This document shows, piece after piece, positions 62,972 to 64,000 of a stretch of DNA of 64,000 bases (positions within the stretch are counted from its first letter, which is position 1; every line of letters starts with the position of its first letter). Source of the stretch: a virus; the IMG/VR virus record IMGVR_UViG_3300033156_000392, positions 1 through 64,000 of that record, one strand, 5' to 3'. The notes under the pieces are model-generated. The model was given only the letters and a program-made list of their open reading frames with translations, was not told the origin of the DNA and did no database searches. The position numbers and the translations under genes were made by a program.

Positions 62972-64000
62972 ATGACAAGAGTTAAAGTTCTTGGGTCAAG
63001 AGGTCTCATAGACGAGAAAGACAGACTGATTAGAAGGCACTCTGGCCTCTTGATAGACGAGAGAATACTGGTCGACTGTGGAGAAAAAGAGTTTCTGGGT
63101 ACTAAGCCAGATGTCTGTTTTCTTACTCATGCACACCCAGATCACTGGTTCCCTGTTAAGGAAAAAGTAGAGAAAGTTCCTCTCTCAGTGTACTGCTCTG
63201 GGAGAACTGCACAATTGCTGAATACTGAAATAGAACAAATTAGAGTATTCAAGAGGTTATCTATTTCTAGAATCAGAAGTCCTGACTACACTGTCTACAC
63301 CTACCCTGTCGTCCATTCGATAAAGGCACCTGCGAACGGATACGTTCTGAGTCTCGGTAGCTCAAAGATAGTCATTCCGGGTGACGTACTTTCAGTGAAG
63401 GAGAGGATAAGAGAGAAGCTGTGGACAGATGCTCTAGTCTACGTGGGTGACGGTTCATCCATAGAGAGGGAGCTAGTTCGTAGAAAGGAGGGAGAGATAT
63501 ACGGACACGCCTCTGTCATGAGACAGCTTGGATGGTGTAACCAAGGAAAGATAGAAGTAGCCGTACTCAGACACTGGGGCTCTGAAACTGTCAAGAAGGG
63601 AATCAGATGGGCGAGAAGAAGGATAGAGCAGTTACTGGATGAGAAAGACTGGAGTTACCCATCAAGAGTAATTTTGGCTACCGACGGTGCGACTCTGGAC
63701 ATCGACAGCCTCCAAGTGAAGACTCCAGACGTTTCTCCGGTGGAGCCTAAGAGATTCATAAAAAGAGTACCAAGGGCTGGCTTGTATCTCACTCCTCCAC
63801 ACGGAGAGTTGATTTGGGAGAGGAAAAAGACTTTGATAGTCAAGAGCAAGAAGTTCGAGAAGTACGTTGGAGAGCCTCTCTACCTTCTCTCTGACGGAAA
63901 GTGCTATGGAATTCTGAGTCTTCGCTCTCCCTACAAGATAGATAGGAATGAGTTTGAGAAGCTGAGAGACAAGCACAGGATCTCTGATGAGGAAGTTAAA
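62972..64000 (+). CDS. Metallo-beta-lactamase fold protein with ASCH-like domain, 3' partial
   Basis: The frame runs off the window after 343 codons. Residues 1-265 are a metallo-beta-lactamase fold with HAHPDH (53-58), PGD and GHAS metal residues, like RNase Z or CPSF nucleases. Residues 280-343 (AGLYLTPPHGELIWERKKTL, LYLLSDGKCYGILSL) look like an ASCH-type domain. It follows TerL, and the protein at the left window edge carries a phosphoesterase domain with a missing start, so the two could be parts of one large protein. Confidence 0.65.
   Translation, partial: MTRVKVLGSRGLIDEKDRLIRRHSGLLIDERILVDCGEKEFLGTKPDVCFLTHAHPDHWFPVKEKVEKVPLSVYCSGRTAQLLNTEIEQIRVFKRLSISRIRSPDYTVYTYPVVHSIKAPANGYVLSLGSSKIVIPGDVLSVKERIREKLWTDALVYVGDGSSIERELVRRKEGEIYGHASVMRQLGWCNQGKIEVAVLRHWGSETVKKGIRWARRRIEQLLDEKDWSYPSRVILATDGATLDIDSLQVKTPDVSPVEPKRFIKRVPRAGLYLTPPHGELIWERKKTLIVKSKKFEKYVGEPLYLLSDGKCYGILSLRSPYKIDRNEFEKLRDKHRISDEEVK

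Noticed and set aside
1-64000. tRNA genes, CRISPR arrays, integrase and insertion sequences
   Set aside because: No cloverleaf, no regular spaced repeats, no integrase or transposase motifs were seen by reading; a program scan could still find a divergent one.

Overview
The window is most of the genome of a tailed archaeal virus (Caudoviricetes-like), or of a closely related provirus or episome, from a thermophilic archaeon. The virus part is shown by an HK97-type set: terminase, portal, prohead protease, major capsid protein, tail tube, tail chaperone with a frameshift, tape measure and tail tip. The archaeal part is shown by family B DNA polymerase, RadA, XPF/Hef-type nuclease, DHH phosphoesterase, OB-fold protein and Alba, and by TATA-box promoters (TTTATAAA) instead of bacterial -35/-10 boxes. 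Arginine is coded almost only by AGA/AGG and proteins are very rich in Glu/Lys, which fits a hyperthermophile. I cannot fix the host genus. No integrase, tRNA, rRNA, CRISPR array, primase or replicative helicase was recognised.

Layout. (1) 1-13.5 kb, plus strand: LigD-phosphoesterase-like protein, protease with nested scaffold, capsid, connectors, tail tube, chaperones, tape measure, tail hub and tip. (2) 13.5-20.1 kb, minus: Alba, portal (displaced and inverted), zinc ribbons, metallophosphoesterase, HTH regulator, PolB and OB-fold protein. (3) 20.2-28.3 kb, plus: DHH protein, zinc proteins, RadA, XPF nuclease, then a surface-sugar cassette (two GT4 glycosyltransferases, a pyruvyltransferase-methyltransferase fusion) and a trypsin-like protease. 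(4) 28.3-44 kb, mostly minus: dozens of small early-type genes in overlapping operons, with an inserted plus-strand cassette of small virion-like proteins at 35.9-37.0 kb. (5) 44.0-52.2 kb, minus: a tandem array of about ten divergent paralogs (coiled coil, small beta core, coiled coil), then three paralogs of a second family. (6) 52.2-55.4 kb, minus: zincin/VWA protein, a coiled-coil protein and a MoxR-type AAA+ ATPase. (7) 55.4-59.5 kb, minus: small genes. (8) 59.5-61.1 kb: a compositionally different regulatory island. (9) 61.1-64.0 kb, plus: small and large terminase and a metallo-beta-lactamase/ASCH protein that runs off the end.

The morphogenesis genes run from terminase at the right end to the capsid genes at the left end, so the replicon is probably circular or circularly permuted and slightly longer than the window. 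The proteins cut by the two window ends may even be one gene.

The most novel content is the tandem paralog array next to the AAA+/VWA-zincin module, together with a network of 21-bp palindromes (CTAAAATAAC-W-GTTATTTTAG, ten copies) and GYGTTATRA iterons placed just upstream of genes in the minus-strand region. These look like a dedicated viral regulon.
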